A stretch of 64,000 nt of DNA from a marine gamma proteobacterium HTCC2143 (GCA_000169075.1 AAVT01000006.1:2501-66500), one strand, 5' to 3'; positions 21,481 through 32,297 are shown, numbered from the stretch's first letter. Notes: generated by a model from the sequence alone, not told the origin. Numbers and translations: made by a program.

Positions 21481-21590
21481 ACGGGGCAGCAGTAATAGTA
21501 AGTCAGTAACGCTCGTTATAGAGGACAGTAGCAGTCAATGCAGATGGTAACCTGCGACTGCCGATTTACAAAATAGTTGGGAGAAAGTTA

Positions 21591-22148
21591 GTGATTGACG
21601 AATTGAAGCAAGACGCTCAGGAGCGAATGCAAAAAACATTGGTAGCGCTGGGCGGTGCCTTGAACAAAATACGCACAGGTAGGGCTCATCCCAGTATTCT
21701 CGACGGCCTGCGGGTTAATTATTATGGCTCTGAGACGCCTTTGAGTCAGTTAGCTGCTATTAATGTTGAGGATGCTCGCACACTGTCTGTGGTACCTTGG
21801 GAAAAAGCTATTGTCCCTGATGTTGAAAGGGCGATAATGAAGTCGGATCTTGGACTGAATCCATCAACTGCAGGTACTGTTATTCGTATTCCTATGCCAA
21901 TGCTTACCGAGGAAACTCGACGAGGCTTTACTCGCCAAGCCAAAAAAGAAGCAGAACACTCACGCGTATCTATTCGCAACATTCGTCGTGATGTGATTGC
22001 TGACATCAAAGATCTACAGAAAGAGAAGGAGATAAGTGAAGATCAGGAGCGTAAAGCTCAAGACGATATACAAAAACTTACCGATCGTTTTGTCGGCGAG
22101 ATAGAAGTTATACTGTCAGCCAAAGAAGCTGATCTTATGGAAATTTAG
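21591..22148 (+). CDS. frr: Ribosome recycling factor
   Basis: RRF splits post-termination ribosomes together with EF-G. The 185 residues include the family core LNKIRTGRAHPSILDGLRV and the helical VSIRNIRRDVIADIKDL segment. The length is the same as E. coli RRF (185). The start is GTG, with GGGAGAAAG upstream. It lies between pyrH and uppS as in most gammaproteobacteria. Confidence 0.97.
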   Translation: MIDELKQDAQERMQKTLVALGGALNKIRTGRAHPSILDGLRVNYYGSETPLSQLAAINVEDARTLSVVPWEKAIVPDVERAIMKSDLGLNPSTAGTVIRIPMPMLTEETRRGFTRQAKKEAEHSRVSIRNIRRDVIADIKDLQKEKEISEDQERKAQDDIQKLTDRFVGEIEVILSAKEADLMEI

Positions 22149-22166
22149 GCGAAAGCCTTAGTCATC

Positions 22167-22976
22167 ATGACTGAAACCACTCCTACTCATTCATTTACCA
22201 AGGTCCCCGGTCATCTAGCAATTATCATGGATGGTAATGGTCGGTGGGCTCATCGCCAAGGAAAGTCAGCGTCTTACGGGCATCGTGCCGGTGTGGAAGC
22301 AGTTCGTTCCGTATTGGAATTGGCCAACGGCTACGGAATAAAAATTGTCACGCTATTCGCTTTTAGCAGCGAAAACTGGCAGCGCCCGGGGACTGAAGTA
22401 AAAGCATTGATGACCTTATTCGGCTCCTATTTGAAACGAGAGGTCAAACAGCTTCACGCAGACCGCATTAGGATACGATTCATCGGCGATCGACATCGAT
22501 TTAGCGCCGGGCTGCTGAAGCAAATGGAGCAGGCCGAACAGCTCACGGTTAATAACCGTGAGAGGACGCTGGTAATCGCCGTAGATTATGGCGGACAGCA
22601 GGATATAGCGCGTTCGGTGAAAGTGATCGCTGAGCAAGTCAAGCTTGGAGCGCTGCAGCCATCCGAAATTGATGAGACTTTGCTCGACAGCTATATTTCA
22701 TTGGCCGATCTACCGAAGCCCGATTTGTGCATACGCACTGCCGGGGAGCAGCGAATCAGTAATTTCTTGTTGTGGCAGTTAGCTTACTCCGAATTGTTTT
22801 TTACCGAGACGTTGTGGCCAGATTTTGGTGAGCACGATATGATCGAGGCTTTGTCCAGCTTTGAAAGCCGGGACCGACGATATGGCGGGCGAGAAGGCGA
22901 AAGCATTGAGCTTGATATTGCCCCGGACAGCAATCTAAGCGTCGATGGGAACTCTGGGGTGAGTCGGCATGCTTAA
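22167..22976 (+). CDS. uppS: Di-trans,poly-cis-undecaprenyl diphosphate synthase
   Basis: UppS adds eight isopentenyl units to farnesyl diphosphate to make the C55 lipid carrier of wall and O-antigen synthesis. The 269-residue cis-prenyltransferase has the substrate site HLAIIMDGNGRWA with catalytic Asp22, TLFAFSSENWQRP and the C-terminal signature PDLCIRTAGEQRISNFLLWQ. The end of the gene overlaps cdsA by eight bases, which shows translational coupling. Confidence 0.97.
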   Translation: MTETTPTHSFTKVPGHLAIIMDGNGRWAHRQGKSASYGHRAGVEAVRSVLELANGYGIKIVTLFAFSSENWQRPGTEVKALMTLFGSYLKREVKQLHADRIRIRFIGDRHRFSAGLLKQMEQAEQLTVNNRERTLVIAVDYGGQQDIARSVKVIAEQVKLGALQPSEIDETLLDSYISLADLPKPDLCIRTAGEQRISNFLLWQLAYSELFFTETLWPDFGEHDMIEALSSFESRDRRYGGREGESIELDIAPDSNLSVDGNSGVSRHA

Positions 22977-23802
22977 ACAGCGAATCATCACAGCCATTAT
23001 TTTAATTAGTCTTATCGGCACAGGGCTTTTCTGGATGCCACCTACTGGGTTGGCCGCTTTATTCGGTGGTCTAGTGTTGATTGCCGCTTGGGAATGGGCC
23101 GCCATGGCGGGGCTGTCTTCGGTGATTGCAAGATTGGGTTACGCGGCAGTGATTGGCTTATTGATCCTCGCGAGTGCGCATTACAGTCAGATACTAACGG
23201 CAGCACCAAAGTTTGAGCTGATAAGAGACATTTTAGGCGTCGGTTGCCTCTGGTGGGCTGTCGCGTTGCTATGGGTGCGGGGATTTCCCGCCAGTGCTGT
23301 CATTTGGCGAGCGGGCGTAATGCGCATGTCGATGGGAGCTTTGACGTTAGTGCCGGCATGGATTGCAATCGTTTATTTACGTAATCACCCATATGGCATT
23401 GAATTAATTTTTCTGGTTATTGGTATTGTCGCAGCCGCAGACATAGGCGCTTATTTTTCAGGTAAGGCTTGGGGGAAATCCAAGCTGGCGGTGGAGGTAA
23501 GTCCAAGAAAATCTTGGGCCGGATTTTGGGGTGGATTAATCTCCAGTGTAAGCTTGGTGATTACGCTGTGGTGGTTATTTGATGGTGGTCGCCATAGTTT
23601 GGTGGCAGTGGTAGCGATCGCAGTGGTGACCGCATTAGCGTCAGTGCTGGGTGATCTGCTGGAAAGCATGTTAAAAAGACAGCAAGGTATCAAAGATAGT
23701 GGTCGCATACTTCCCGGCCATGGAGGGATGATGGATCGGTTAGATAGTATGACTGCCGCCGCTCCAGTGTTTGCGTTGTGCTTTTTATTGGCAGGTTGGT
23801 AG
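22969..23802 (+). CDS. cdsA: Phosphatidate cytidylyltransferase
   Basis: CdsA makes CDP-diacylglycerol from CTP and phosphatidate at the inner membrane, the precursor of all phospholipids. The 277-residue protein has about seven or eight membrane spans and ends with the family signature KDSGRILPGHGGMMDRLDS. It overlaps uppS and is followed three bases later by dxr. Confidence 0.95.
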   Translation: MLKQRIITAIILISLIGTGLFWMPPTGLAALFGGLVLIAAWEWAAMAGLSSVIARLGYAAVIGLLILASAHYSQILTAAPKFELIRDILGVGCLWWAVALLWVRGFPASAVIWRAGVMRMSMGALTLVPAWIAIVYLRNHPYGIELIFLVIGIVAAADIGAYFSGKAWGKSKLAVEVSPRKSWAGFWGGLISSVSLVITLWWLFDGGRHSLVAVVAIAVVTALASVLGDLLESMLKRQQGIKDSGRILPGHGGMMDRLDSMTAAAPVFALCFLLAGW

Positions 23803-23805
23803 TTC

Positions 23806-25017
23806 ATGTCTCAATCCCCGCAAAACATTACCGTCCTTGGCTCTACTGGATCTATAGGAGTGAGCACGCTCGATGTTTTGGCTAGGCATCCCGATAAATA
23901 CCGGGCCTATGCGCTGACAGCGAACACGTCGGTTGATCTCATTGTCCCGCAGATACAGCGGCACAGTCCACGCTTTGCTGTTATGAGGGATGAGCGCTCT
24001 GCGCAGCAACTAGAGGATCGGCTGTTTGCCCTTGGTCATAAAGAGACGGCAGTATTATCAGGGGAGAAGGGGCTATTGCGAGTCGCGTCCGATGAAGCTG
24101 TGTCTGCTGTCATGGCGGCTATTGTTGGCGCTGCCGGTTTGTCTCCGACGATGGCAGCAGTAACCGCGGGGAAAAAAGTGTTGTTAGCCAATAAAGAGTC
24201 GTTGGTGATGGCGGGGCATTTGTTTATGGAAGCCGTCGAAACCAGCGGCGCTACCTTGCTGCCGATCGACAGTGAACACAATGCTATATTCCAAAGTATG
24301 CCCGCGCGATACCAGTCGGGGAAAAGTACAGGTTTGGCGTCGGAGGGGGTGCGCAGGATTCTCTTAACCGGCTCTGGAGGGCCATTTCGAGAATTGCCGT
24401 TAGCACAATTACCGTTAGTTACTCCTGATCAGGCCTGTGCCCATCCTAATTGGGATATGGGTCGGAAAATATCAGTGGATTCAGCAACCATGATGAACAA
24501 GGGGCTTGAATTAATAGAGGCCTGCTGGTTATTTAATACCACGGCCGACAGGATTGATATTGTCATTCATCCGCAAAGTATTATTCATTCAATGGTTGAA
24601 TACACCGATGGCTCGGTATTGGCGCAGCTTGGTAATCCAGATATGCGAACGCCCATCGCCCATGCGCTGGCTTTTCCTGATCGCATTGATTCGGGTGTCG
24701 GCAGTCTTGATATTATTGCAACAGCTCGCTTGGATTTTGAAGCCCCTGACTATCAGCGATTCCCTTGTTTGAGGCTAGCTACGGAAGCAGCGGCTGTTGG
24801 CGGCACTGCAATGGCCGTGCTAAATGCAGCAAATGAAGTGGCGGTTGATGCGTTTTTGGCCGGTAGCATTCGTTTCACTGACATACCTCTGACAATTGAG
24901 CATGTACTAGCCGCTAAAACAATTGTTGAACCAGATACCCTCGCGCTTGTCCAAGCTCAGGACGCGAGTGCCAGGGTTTTGGCAGATCGATTCATAGAAA
25001 CACTGATACGCGCCTGA
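23806..25017 (+). CDS. dxr: 1-deoxy-D-xylulose-5-phosphate reductoisomerase
   Basis: Dxr (IspC) converts DXP to MEP with NADPH, the first committed step of the non-mevalonate isoprenoid pathway. The 403-residue protein has the dinucleotide site [15 protein letters not shown] at its start, [12 protein letters not shown] and the metal-binding [11 protein letters not shown]. The [13 protein letters not shown] equivalent reads [18 protein letters not shown]. The length matches the family (398). It feeds the undecaprenyl enzyme UppS encoded just upstream. Confidence 0.97.
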   Translation: MSQSPQNITVLGSTGSIGVSTLDVLARHPDKYRAYALTANTSVDLIVPQIQRHSPRFAVMRDERSAQQLEDRLFALGHKETAVLSGEKGLLRVASDEAVSAVMAAIVGAAGLSPTMAAVTAGKKVLLANKESLVMAGHLFMEAVETSGATLLPIDSEHNAIFQSMPARYQSGKSTGLASEGVRRILLTGSGGPFRELPLAQLPLVTPDQACAHPNWDMGRKISVDSATMMNKGLELIEACWLFNTTADRIDIVIHPQSIIHSMVEYTDGSVLAQLGNPDMRTPIAHALAFPDRIDSGVGSLDIIATARLDFEAPDYQRFPCLRLATEAAAVGGTAMAVLNAANEVAVDAFLAGSIRFTDIPLTIEHVLAAKTIVEPDTLALVQAQDASARVLADRFIETLIRA

Positions 25018-25056
25018 TGGCGCTATTAACCGTTTAACAATAGACAGTAAGAATTT

Positions 25057-26412
25057 ATGGAATTACTACAAACAATTCTGATTACTCTGCTTACTCTGGG
25101 AATAGTCGTCACTATCCACGAGTTTGGTCATTTCTGGGTTGCCCGGCGCTGTGGTGTGAAAGTTTTGCGTTTTTCTATTGGGTTTGGGCCATCAATCTAC
25201 CGCCGCAGTGACAAGCATGGCACTGAATTTGTTCTTGCCGCCTTTCCTTTGGGTGGTTATGTAAAAATGTTGGATGGGCGTGAAGAGGACGTTCTGGAAA
25301 AAGATCAGCCTTATGCTTTTAATAACAAGCCAGTAGAGCAGCGTCTTGCTGTTTTTGCCGCCGGTCCGATGGCGAATTTGATATTAGCTATTGCGGTTTA
25401 TTGGTTTTTATTCGTCGGCGGTGTTACCGGCGTTGTGCCGATTATCGATACCGTCGAGCCAGGGTCGATAGCAGAAATGGCGAGTTTAGAGTCAGGGCAA
25501 GAAATTATCGCGGTCGACGGTGAACTAACGCCCACATGGGAGGCCTTGCACTTTCGCTTGCTGCAGCGGATCGGTGAGAGTGGCCCAATTGGCTTTTCTG
25601 TAAAGTACCCTAACTCAGACTTTGTCTATCAATCACAAGGTGAATTGAATAACTGGCTGGCAGGATCTGAGGCGCGAGATCTTATTGGTGGTTTGGGCTT
25701 GGGTCTCTACCGGCCGGCAATTTTGGCTACCATTGGTCAGGTGGTTGAAGCTAGTCCCGCGCAAAAGGCAGGGTTGATGGTTGACGACACTATTGTGTCT
25801 GCAAACGGTAGCGAGATTACCGATTGGGTGGCGTGGGTGGATTACGTGCGTTCACGTCCTGGACAAATTCTCGATGTGACTTATCTGCGGGGCGATAGCG
25901 AATACTCGACGCTCTTGACTCCGGCTAAACTATACGACCAAGATGGCGCCGCCTACGGGCAGGTTGGTCTCGGGGTTAAGGTACCCGAATGGCCTCCTAG
26001 TATGTTGAGGGATTTCAGTTATGGCGTATTTGGCTCCCTAGTAAAATCAGTGGAAAAAACGGGCTCGATGGCATTATTTACCCTCGATTCGATAAAAAAG
26101 ATGCTGATGGGATTAATCTCCCCGAAAAACTTGAGCGGACCGATAACCATTGCTAAAGTGGCGTCCGCTACAGCAGATTCAGGTTTGGAATCTTATTTGG
26201 GTTTTATTGCCTTATTTAGCATCAGTTTAGGCGTCCTCAATCTGCTACCTATACCTGTCTTGGATGGTGGTCATATACTTTACGGTGTTATTGAACTGTT
26301 GACCAAACGAGAAGTGCCAATGAAGATACAGGTCCTGGGCTATCAACTCGGATTATTTATTATTGTCGGGGTCATGATTTTAGCGCTTTATAATGATATC
26401 TCTCGGTTGTGA
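25057..26412 (+). CDS. rseP: RIP zinc metalloprotease RseP
   Basis: RseP is the inner-membrane site-2 protease that cuts anti-sigma factor RseA after DegS, and also clears signal peptides. The 451-residue protein has the zinc-binding HEFGH at residues 21-25 in the first span. Two tandem PDZ domains lie in the periplasmic middle, and NLLPIPVLDGGH contributes the third metal ligand. The length is the same as in E. coli (450). It lies upstream of bamA as in most gammaproteobacteria. Confidence 0.96.
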   Translation: MELLQTILITLLTLGIVVTIHEFGHFWVARRCGVKVLRFSIGFGPSIYRRSDKHGTEFVLAAFPLGGYVKMLDGREEDVLEKDQPYAFNNKPVEQRLAVFAAGPMANLILAIAVYWFLFVGGVTGVVPIIDTVEPGSIAEMASLESGQEIIAVDGELTPTWEALHFRLLQRIGESGPIGFSVKYPNSDFVYQSQGELNNWLAGSEARDLIGGLGLGLYRPAILATIGQVVEASPAQKAGLMVDDTIVSANGSEITDWVAWVDYVRSRPGQILDVTYLRGDSEYSTLLTPAKLYDQDGAAYGQVGLGVKVPEWPPSMLRDFSYGVFGSLVKSVEKTGSMALFTLDSIKKMLMGLISPKNLSGPITIAKVASATADSGLESYLGFIALFSISLGVLNLLPIPVLDGGHILYGVIELLTKREVPMKIQVLGYQLGLFIIVGVMILALYNDISRL

Positions 26413-26598
26413 CACTCTCAATTACCATCGATTGCGTTTACAATAGTGTCTCAGCTAAGTTGATAGCGTATAAAGCTACGCAATGAGATGCTGCAACTTG
26501 ATATCTGGCAGTATTACGGTGACCTAATCATAAGGTTAAACTTAAATTAAAGCGGCTCGTACCTTTGGGCCATAGATTACTTTGGTAAAAAAAACTTG

Positions 26599-29262
26599 AT
26601 GAAACGTTATTTCCTGCTTTTTTTACTTGTTGCACTGTCTGCCTTTAGGGTCAGTGCCAGCGAGCCTTTTGTAGTATCTGATATTCGAGTAGAGGGTTTG
26701 CAAAGAATTTCAGCGGGCAGCATTTTTGCTGCATTGCCGGTCAATGTCGGTGACCGTATCGATGGGCCTGCCATTCGCAACGGAATTCGGACGCTTTTTC
26801 GTACCGGTAACTTTGACAATATTTATATCGCTAAAGACGGCACTGTCCTTGTTGTTACCGTAGAGGAACGTCCTTCAATCAGCGAAATCATGATTGAAGG
26901 TAATAAGGCGATAGAAACCGAGGCCTTACTGGAAGGTTTGGAAGGGGCTGGACTGTCCGAGGGTAAAGTATTCAAACGTTCCACTCTCGAAGGTATGAAG
27001 ATGGAGCTCACCCGTCAATATGTATCGCAAGGTCGCTACGATGCTGGTATTGAAACGGATGTAGAACCACTGCCTCGCAACCGAGTGGCAATCAGTATCA
27101 ACATTGATGAAGGTACAACTGCCGCGATTGATCACATTAATATTGTTGGGAATACGGTCTATAGCGACGAAGATCTGATCGATTTGTTTGAATTGAGGCA
27201 GACAGGTTGGTTGTCGTGGATCACTAGTGACAACAAATATGCAAAAGAAAAACTAACCGGTGACTTGGATACGTTAAGTTCTTATTACCTTGATCGAGGT
27301 TATATTCAATTTAACATTGACTCATCTCAGGTAGCGGTTTCTCCAGACCGAGAGGCGGTTTATATCACCGTTAATATTTCTGAAGGCGAGAAATACGCGG
27401 TAGGTGAGGTCGACTTGTCGGGTGATATTGTGCTTTCTGAAGCACAGTTATGGCCATTCATTTTTGTCAGAACGGGACAGACCTTTTCGCAGGCAGTTGT
27501 AACCAATACCGAAGAGTGGCTGACTAAGCGATTGGGTAATGAGGGATATAATTTTGCAAAAGTCGAAGGGATCCCCGAAATAAATGACGAAGATAAAACG
27601 GTGGCGATCAAATTCTTCATAGATCCTGGAAAGCGTACCTATGTCAGTCGGGTAAACTTCCTGGGAAATACCCGCACAGCTGATGATGTATTGCGACGTG
27701 AAATGCGGCAAATGGAAGGCGCGCCGGCATCATCGGGTTCAATCGAGCAGTCGCGAGTCAGGCTGGAACGGCTCGGGTATTTCAAGGGCGCTTCGGTTGA
27801 GACTATCGAGGTCCCGGGGACTGACGATCTGATTAATCTGGAATATACGGTCGAAGAGCAATCTTCGGGTAGTATTGGAGCCAGTTTGGGGTTTTCTCAA
27901 GACAGCGGAATATTGCTGGGTGCTAATCTCCAGGAGGATAATTTTCTCGGGACAGGCAAGCAGGTTGGCATAGGATTAAATAAAAGCGATTACTTAACCA
28001 ATATTCGATTCAGTTACGTCGACCCGTATTTTACCAAAGATGGCGTGAGCCGCGGGTTCTCGGTTTTTTATCGAGAAGCAGATCTCGATAAAATTAACGT
28101 TTCCCGTTATACCACCAACACACTCGGTGCCAACCTTAGTTTCAGTTATCCCATAAAGGAAACAGAGCGGCTGGGCTTTAGTTTCGGCTATACTAATACT
28201 GAAGTCACAAGCGGTTTTGGCGCCGTACAGGAGATTGCCGCGAGTCCTCGGCTTTTTGATGTCGTCAACGTGAATGGCTACGACTGGTATTCGACGTATT
28301 ATGAGCCCGATTTTAGCGGGCAGGGAGCTGAGGAACTTTTCCCGATTTACGCCGACGACGGATCGATACTTAATCCAGATGTTATCAATAGTCCAACTGA
28401 GGAGGGGTTTCTTGATAAACACGGTGATTCGTTTGACAACTATACGGTGACATTTAGTTGGAATCAGTCAACCTTGAATCGGGGACGTTTGGCAACTCGC
28501 GGGGCGTCGCAAAGCCTGTCCTTTGAACTATCCGTTCCCGGCAGTGATATACAATATTATAAGCTGGTTTATAATGGACAACTTTTTGTGCCCATTGTGC
28601 CTAATTGGACGTTACGATTGCGTACTGAATTGGGTTACGGTGACGGCTTCGGCGGCGATGATATCCCTTTCTTTAATCACTTCTATTCCGGTGGTTTTGG
28701 TTCGGTACGAGGATTTAAAAGTAATACCTTGGGGCCTCGTGGAACGTCAGCAGAAATCTATGAGACAGGCACGGCAACAATTTCTTTGGAAGAAGGAGAT
28801 CCGCGTTGCGCATCAGCAACGGCAGGGGTTTGCGACGACAGCGGTTTGAGTATAGGTGATCTGGTCCCCGATGTTAAAACGTCTTATATAGCGTTAAACA
28901 ATGCCAATGGCGATTTGAAATTACTGTCTCAAATTTATGAGAATGACCCAGATCCTTTTGGTGGAAACGTGGTAGTTGAGGGTAGCGCTGAATTGTTGTT
29001 TCCGCTGCCCTTTGTTAAAGATCAGCGGTCTGTGCGAGCGGCATTTTTTATTGATGTAGGCAACGTTTTTAGCACACATTGCGGGACCAATCAGGCGAAT
29101 TGTTTCAAGGCCGATATCAAGGAACTTCGCTCCTCGTTTGGCGCTGGATTTACTTGGATTACCGGATTTGGGCCGCTGACGTTCAGTTATGCGAAGCCGA
29201 TTAACGATGGTGAGTTCGATGAAACTGAAGCGTTTCAGTTTTCGCTGGGTAAGAGTTTTTAG
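26599..29262 (+). CDS. bamA: Outer-membrane protein assembly factor BamA
   Basis: BamA is the core of the BAM complex that folds beta-barrel proteins into the outer membrane. The 887-residue protein has a signal peptide, five POTRA domains (about 22-420) and a 16-strand barrel. The loop 6 VRGF motif lies near residue 702. It is longer than E. coli BamA (810). The extra length is in loops, including a Cys-containing insert after VRGF (two Cys about seven residues apart near 736) and a second Cys pair near 827, which may form disulphides. The ATG at 26599 is preferred to the adjoining TTG at 26596. The 186-bp gap upstream may carry its own promoter. Confidence 0.97.
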   Translation: MKRYFLLFLLVALSAFRVSASEPFVVSDIRVEGLQRISAGSIFAALPVNVGDRIDGPAIRNGIRTLFRTGNFDNIYIAKDGTVLVVTVEERPSISEIMIEGNKAIETEALLEGLEGAGLSEGKVFKRSTLEGMKMELTRQYVSQGRYDAGIETDVEPLPRNRVAISINIDEGTTAAIDHINIVGNTVYSDEDLIDLFELRQTGWLSWITSDNKYAKEKLTGDLDTLSSYYLDRGYIQFNIDSSQVAVSPDREAVYITVNISEGEKYAVGEVDLSGDIVLSEAQLWPFIFVRTGQTFSQAVVTNTEEWLTKRLGNEGYNFAKVEGIPEINDEDKTVAIKFFIDPGKRTYVSRVNFLGNTRTADDVLRREMRQMEGAPASSGSIEQSRVRLERLGYFKGASVETIEVPGTDDLINLEYTVEEQSSGSIGASLGFSQDSGILLGANLQEDNFLGTGKQVGIGLNKSDYLTNIRFSYVDPYFTKDGVSRGFSVFYREADLDKINVSRYTTNTLGANLSFSYPIKETERLGFSFGYTNTEVTSGFGAVQEIAASPRLFDVVNVNGYDWYSTYYEPDFSGQGAEELFPIYADDGSILNPDVINSPTEEGFLDKHGDSFDNYTVTFSWNQSTLNRGRLATRGASQSLSFELSVPGSDIQYYKLVYNGQLFVPIVPNWTLRLRTELGYGDGFGGDDIPFFNHFYSGGFGSVRGFKSNTLGPRGTSAEIYETGTATISLEEGDPRCASATAGVCDDSGLSIGDLVPDVKTSYIALNNANGDLKLLSQIYENDPDPFGGNVVVEGSAELLFPLPFVKDQRSVRAAFFIDVGNVFSTHCGTNQANCFKADIKELRSSFGAGFTWITGFGPLTFSYAKPINDGEFDETEAFQFSLGKSF

Positions 29263-29359
29263 TGAGTACCGTTCGTGACGGAGAAATAGTCACGGCTCGG
29301 TGGGCAGTAATAGATAAAAAAATGTTATTCTTAACGATTGTGAAATTTGGAGTATTATT

Positions 29360-29869
29360 GTGAAAAAATTAGTAAAAATGTCTCTGGTCGCTGTTGCATT
29401 GTTTGCATCTTTAGCCGTCAATGCTGAAGGAAAAATAGCGGTACTTAATGCGCAGCAGGCGATAATTAATACAGAACTTGCCCAGTCGCGGTTAAAAGCC
29501 CTGCGGGAAGAGCCAAGTTTTGCTGCCAATCGAACAGAATTGGAAGCATTGAGTAAAAGCTATCAGGATACCGTTGCGCAATTGCAAAAAGATGCGGCGG
29601 TGATGAGCGCGGAACAAAAGCAGACTGAAGCCAAAAAAATCCAAGAAAAACGTGCTGACATAGAGCACGTGCAACGCAAATTGCAGGCTGCGCAAGAGCA
29701 GTTACTGCAGTCGGTAGCCCAGGAAATGTCGCCGAAATTGCAAAAGGCAGTCAGCGAACTGATTGAATCTGAGGGTATTGGCTTGTTACTCAATCAACAG
29801 TCAGCGATGCACGTTGACAGTAGCTTCAATGTTACCGCCAAAATCACTGATAAACTAAATCAGATGTAA
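29360..29869 (+). CDS. skp: OmpH/Skp family periplasmic chaperone
   Basis: Skp is a trimeric periplasmic chaperone that holds unfolded outer-membrane proteins before they reach BamA. The 169-residue protein has a signal peptide (LVAVALFASLAVNA) and then a strand beginning KIAVLNAQQAIINTE. A long charged coiled coil (about residues 60-120) forms the tentacles. The start is GTG with TGGAG seven bases upstream. It lies between bamA and lpxD in the standard order. Confidence 0.93.
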   Translation: MKKLVKMSLVAVALFASLAVNAEGKIAVLNAQQAIINTELAQSRLKALREEPSFAANRTELEALSKSYQDTVAQLQKDAAVMSAEQKQTEAKKIQEKRADIEHVQRKLQAAQEQLLQSVAQEMSPKLQKAVSELIESEGIGLLLNQQSAMHVDSSFNVTAKITDKLNQM

Positions 29870-29894
29870 TAAGTCACACAGTCGGTGTTAGATA

Positions 29895-30929
29895 ATGTCC
29901 GGACATCATTATTCTCTAGCAGAGTTGGCAGAGTTGCTGAATGTCACTTACGTCGGTGATGCTAAAACGCTGATAAGCGGATTGGCAACATTGGCCAGTG
30001 CTGGGCCCGGGCAGCTCAGCTTTTTGGCGAATTCTAAATATCAAAAAACACTGAAGTCGACCCTAGCTGGTGCGGTAATTGTTGCGCCTGATATGGTGAC
30101 ATCTTGTCCTTCGCACTGTCTTGTTTCCGAGCAGCCCTATTTAACTTACGCCAGAGCCTCTCAATTATTTGAAGTCTTAGACAATGATCGTGGGGGTATT
30201 CACCCCTCTGCGGTGATTGATTCGTCGGCAACAATCGCAACGACAGCAACAATTGCCGCCAACGTCGTCATTGGTAAAAATGTGGTTATTGGCGCTGCCG
30301 TAGTTATTGGCCCAGGCTGTGTGATCGGCAATAACTCGACTATTGATGAGGGTGGTTTGCTGCATGCAAATGTCAGTGTATATCACGGTGTTCTAATAGG
30401 ACGAAGCGTCGTTATTCATAGTGGTACCGTTATTGGCAGTGACGGCTTTGGCTTTGCGCCATCTCCAGACACCGAAATAGGTGGCTGGGTAAAGATAGCC
30501 CAGTTAGGGGGCGTCAAAATAGGTGACAATGTTGAAATTGGCGCTGGCTGCACCATAGACAGGGGGGCTCTAGATGACACCGTTATAGGTGATAGAGTCA
30601 TTTTGGATAATCAAATACAGATTGCTCACAATGTCGAAATCGGCGATAACACCGGCATTGCTGGATGCTCTGCGATCGCAGGCAGCACCAAGATAGGAAA
30701 AAATTGTACGATTGCCGGTGGGGTCGCTATTATCGGGCACTTAACCATCGGCGACAACGTACACTTTACGGCTAGATCGTTAATTACTAAATCAGTCGAA
30801 AAGTCGGGTGCCTATTCATCGGGAGCGCCTATGCAAGACACCAAAAGCTGGCGCCGGAATGCAGTACGATTTATGCAGTTGGACAACATTGCCAAACGCC
30901 TCTCAGACGTAGAAAGAAAATTGAAATAA
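29895..30929 (+). CDS. lpxD: UDP-3-O-(3-hydroxyacyl)glucosamine N-acyltransferase
   Basis: LpxD adds the second hydroxyacyl chain in lipid A synthesis. The 344-residue protein has an N-terminal uridine-binding domain, then a left-handed beta-helix of hexapeptide repeats (about 100-300). The catalytic His lies in [14 protein letters not shown]-terminal helix ([13 protein letters not shown]) is typical. It is the first of four consecutive lipid A genes. Confidence 0.97.
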   Translation: MSGHHYSLAELAELLNVTYVGDAKTLISGLATLASAGPGQLSFLANSKYQKTLKSTLAGAVIVAPDMVTSCPSHCLVSEQPYLTYARASQLFEVLDNDRGGIHPSAVIDSSATIATTATIAANVVIGKNVVIGAAVVIGPGCVIGNNSTIDEGGLLHANVSVYHGVLIGRSVVIHSGTVIGSDGFGFAPSPDTEIGGWVKIAQLGGVKIGDNVEIGAGCTIDRGALDDTVIGDRVILDNQIQIAHNVEIGDNTGIAGCSAIAGSTKIGKNCTIAGGVAIIGHLTIGDNVHFTARSLITKSVEKSGAYSSGAPMQDTKSWRRNAVRFMQLDNIAKRLSDVERKLK

Positions 30930-30973
30930 GCTAGTCCCGTTCTATATACAATGTGACAATAAGGTAACGATCG

Positions 30974-31411
30974 ATGATGGGAATAAAGGAAATACAGGAG
31001 TATCTGCCACATCGGTTTCCTTTTTTGTTAGTTGATCGCGTTGAGGAGGTTACTAAAGGTGAATCGATCATTGCGATTAAGAACGTGTCTATCAATGAAC
31101 CTTTTTTTCAAGGACATTTCCCGCAGGTTGCCGTAATGCCGGGGGTACTTATTGTTGAAGCTATGGCGCAGGCAGCCGCTATCCTTGGTTTTAAAACACA
31201 GGATAAAACACCGGCAGACGGATCGCTCTATTTATTTGTCGGGGCAGATAATGTCCGTTTCAGGCGTCAGGTAGTACCGGGAGATCAGTTGCTATTAAAT
31301 GTAGCCTATGTATCTGATCGTCGCGGAATCTGGAAGTTTAAGTGTACGTCATACGTTGATAAAGAGTTGGCTGCGTCGGCGGATATTATTTGCGCCGATA
31401 GACCATTTTGA
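30974..31411 (+). CDS. fabZ: 3-hydroxyacyl-ACP dehydratase FabZ
   Basis: FabZ dehydrates 3-hydroxyacyl-ACP in fatty-acid elongation and competes with LpxA for its substrate. The 145-residue hot-dog-fold enzyme contains [13 protein letters not shown], the active His in [16 protein letters not shown], and the catalytic Glu in [14 protein letters not shown] lies nine bases upstream. The lpxD-fabZ-lpxA-lpxB order is conserved. Confidence 0.97.
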   Translation: MMGIKEIQEYLPHRFPFLLVDRVEEVTKGESIIAIKNVSINEPFFQGHFPQVAVMPGVLIVEAMAQAAAILGFKTQDKTPADGSLYLFVGADNVRFRRQVVPGDQLLLNVAYVSDRRGIWKFKCTSYVDKELAASADIICADRPF

Positions 31412-31463
31412 CGTTTCAATCATTATTGGTCGCTCCGGCCAAATCCCACAGGAAACTAAATAG

Positions 31464-32234
31464 TTGATTCACCCTCTAGCCATTGTAGATCCCAGTGCCG
31501 AAGTTGGTGATGGCGTTGAAATCGGCCCGTGGACAACGGTTGGTCCAGGCGTTGTCATTGGTCCAGGGTGTGTCATTGCATCACATGTCGTTTTGAAAGG
31601 CCCGACTGTCATTGGCAAAAACAATAAAATTTATCAGTTTTCATCGGTGGGTGAAGACACCCCTGATATGAAATACAAAGGAGAACCTACTCGGCTGGTG
31701 ATGGGCGATAATAATATTGTGCGCGAAGGTGTCACTATTCATCGGGGTACAGTGCAGGATGCCGGTGAAACAAGGATCGGCAACGACAATTTGTTTATGG
31801 CTTACGCCCACGTAGGCCACGATTCAGTCGTCGGTAATCATACGGTTTTTATAAACAATGCATCGCTTGCGGGTCATGTGCATGTGGGTGATTGGGCAAT
31901 ACTCGCGGGGTATACATTGGTTCATCAGTTTTGTCGGGTAGGCGCTCACAGTTTTGCCGGGTTTGGGACTCATATTACTAAGGATGTACCTGCTTACGTG
32001 ACAGTTTCTGGCCAGCCAGCTGAAGCCAAAACAATCAATGTTGAGGGGTTGCGACGCAGAGGTTTCAGTAGTGATAGCATTACATCAATACGCAGAGCCT
32101 ATAAGATTATCTACCGTCAGGGTTTAACCGCCGAAGAAGCACTGGGAAAACTTCGAGAGTTGGTGGTTGATAATCCAGAGATAGCCTTGTTAATAGAGTC
32201 TTTGGAAACATCGACTCGAGGTATTATCCGTTAA
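31464..32234 (+). CDS. lpxA: UDP-N-acetylglucosamine acyltransferase
   Basis: LpxA catalyses the first, reversible acylation in lipid A synthesis. The 256-residue protein is a left-handed beta-helix (IHPLAIVDPSAEVGDGVEIG from the start) with the catalytic His in AYAHVGHDSVVGN and a C-terminal helical domain. It begins with a rare TTG codon at 31464. AGGAAA is eight bases upstream, and the next in-frame ATG falls far inside the conserved domain, so TTG is well supported. A weak start here could balance LpxA against FabZ. Confidence 0.96.
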   Translation: MIHPLAIVDPSAEVGDGVEIGPWTTVGPGVVIGPGCVIASHVVLKGPTVIGKNNKIYQFSSVGEDTPDMKYKGEPTRLVMGDNNIVREGVTIHRGTVQDAGETRIGNDNLFMAYAHVGHDSVVGNHTVFINNASLAGHVHVGDWAILAGYTLVHQFCRVGAHSFAGFGTHITKDVPAYVTVSGQPAEAKTINVEGLRRRGFSSDSITSIRRAYKIIYRQGLTAEEALGKLRELVVDNPEIALLIESLETSTRGIIR

Positions 32235-32297
32235 ACTTCCTGTTTGATCACCCTGTAACGACTTTTATCAATAGAGACCCAATAAACGAGAGAGTCC

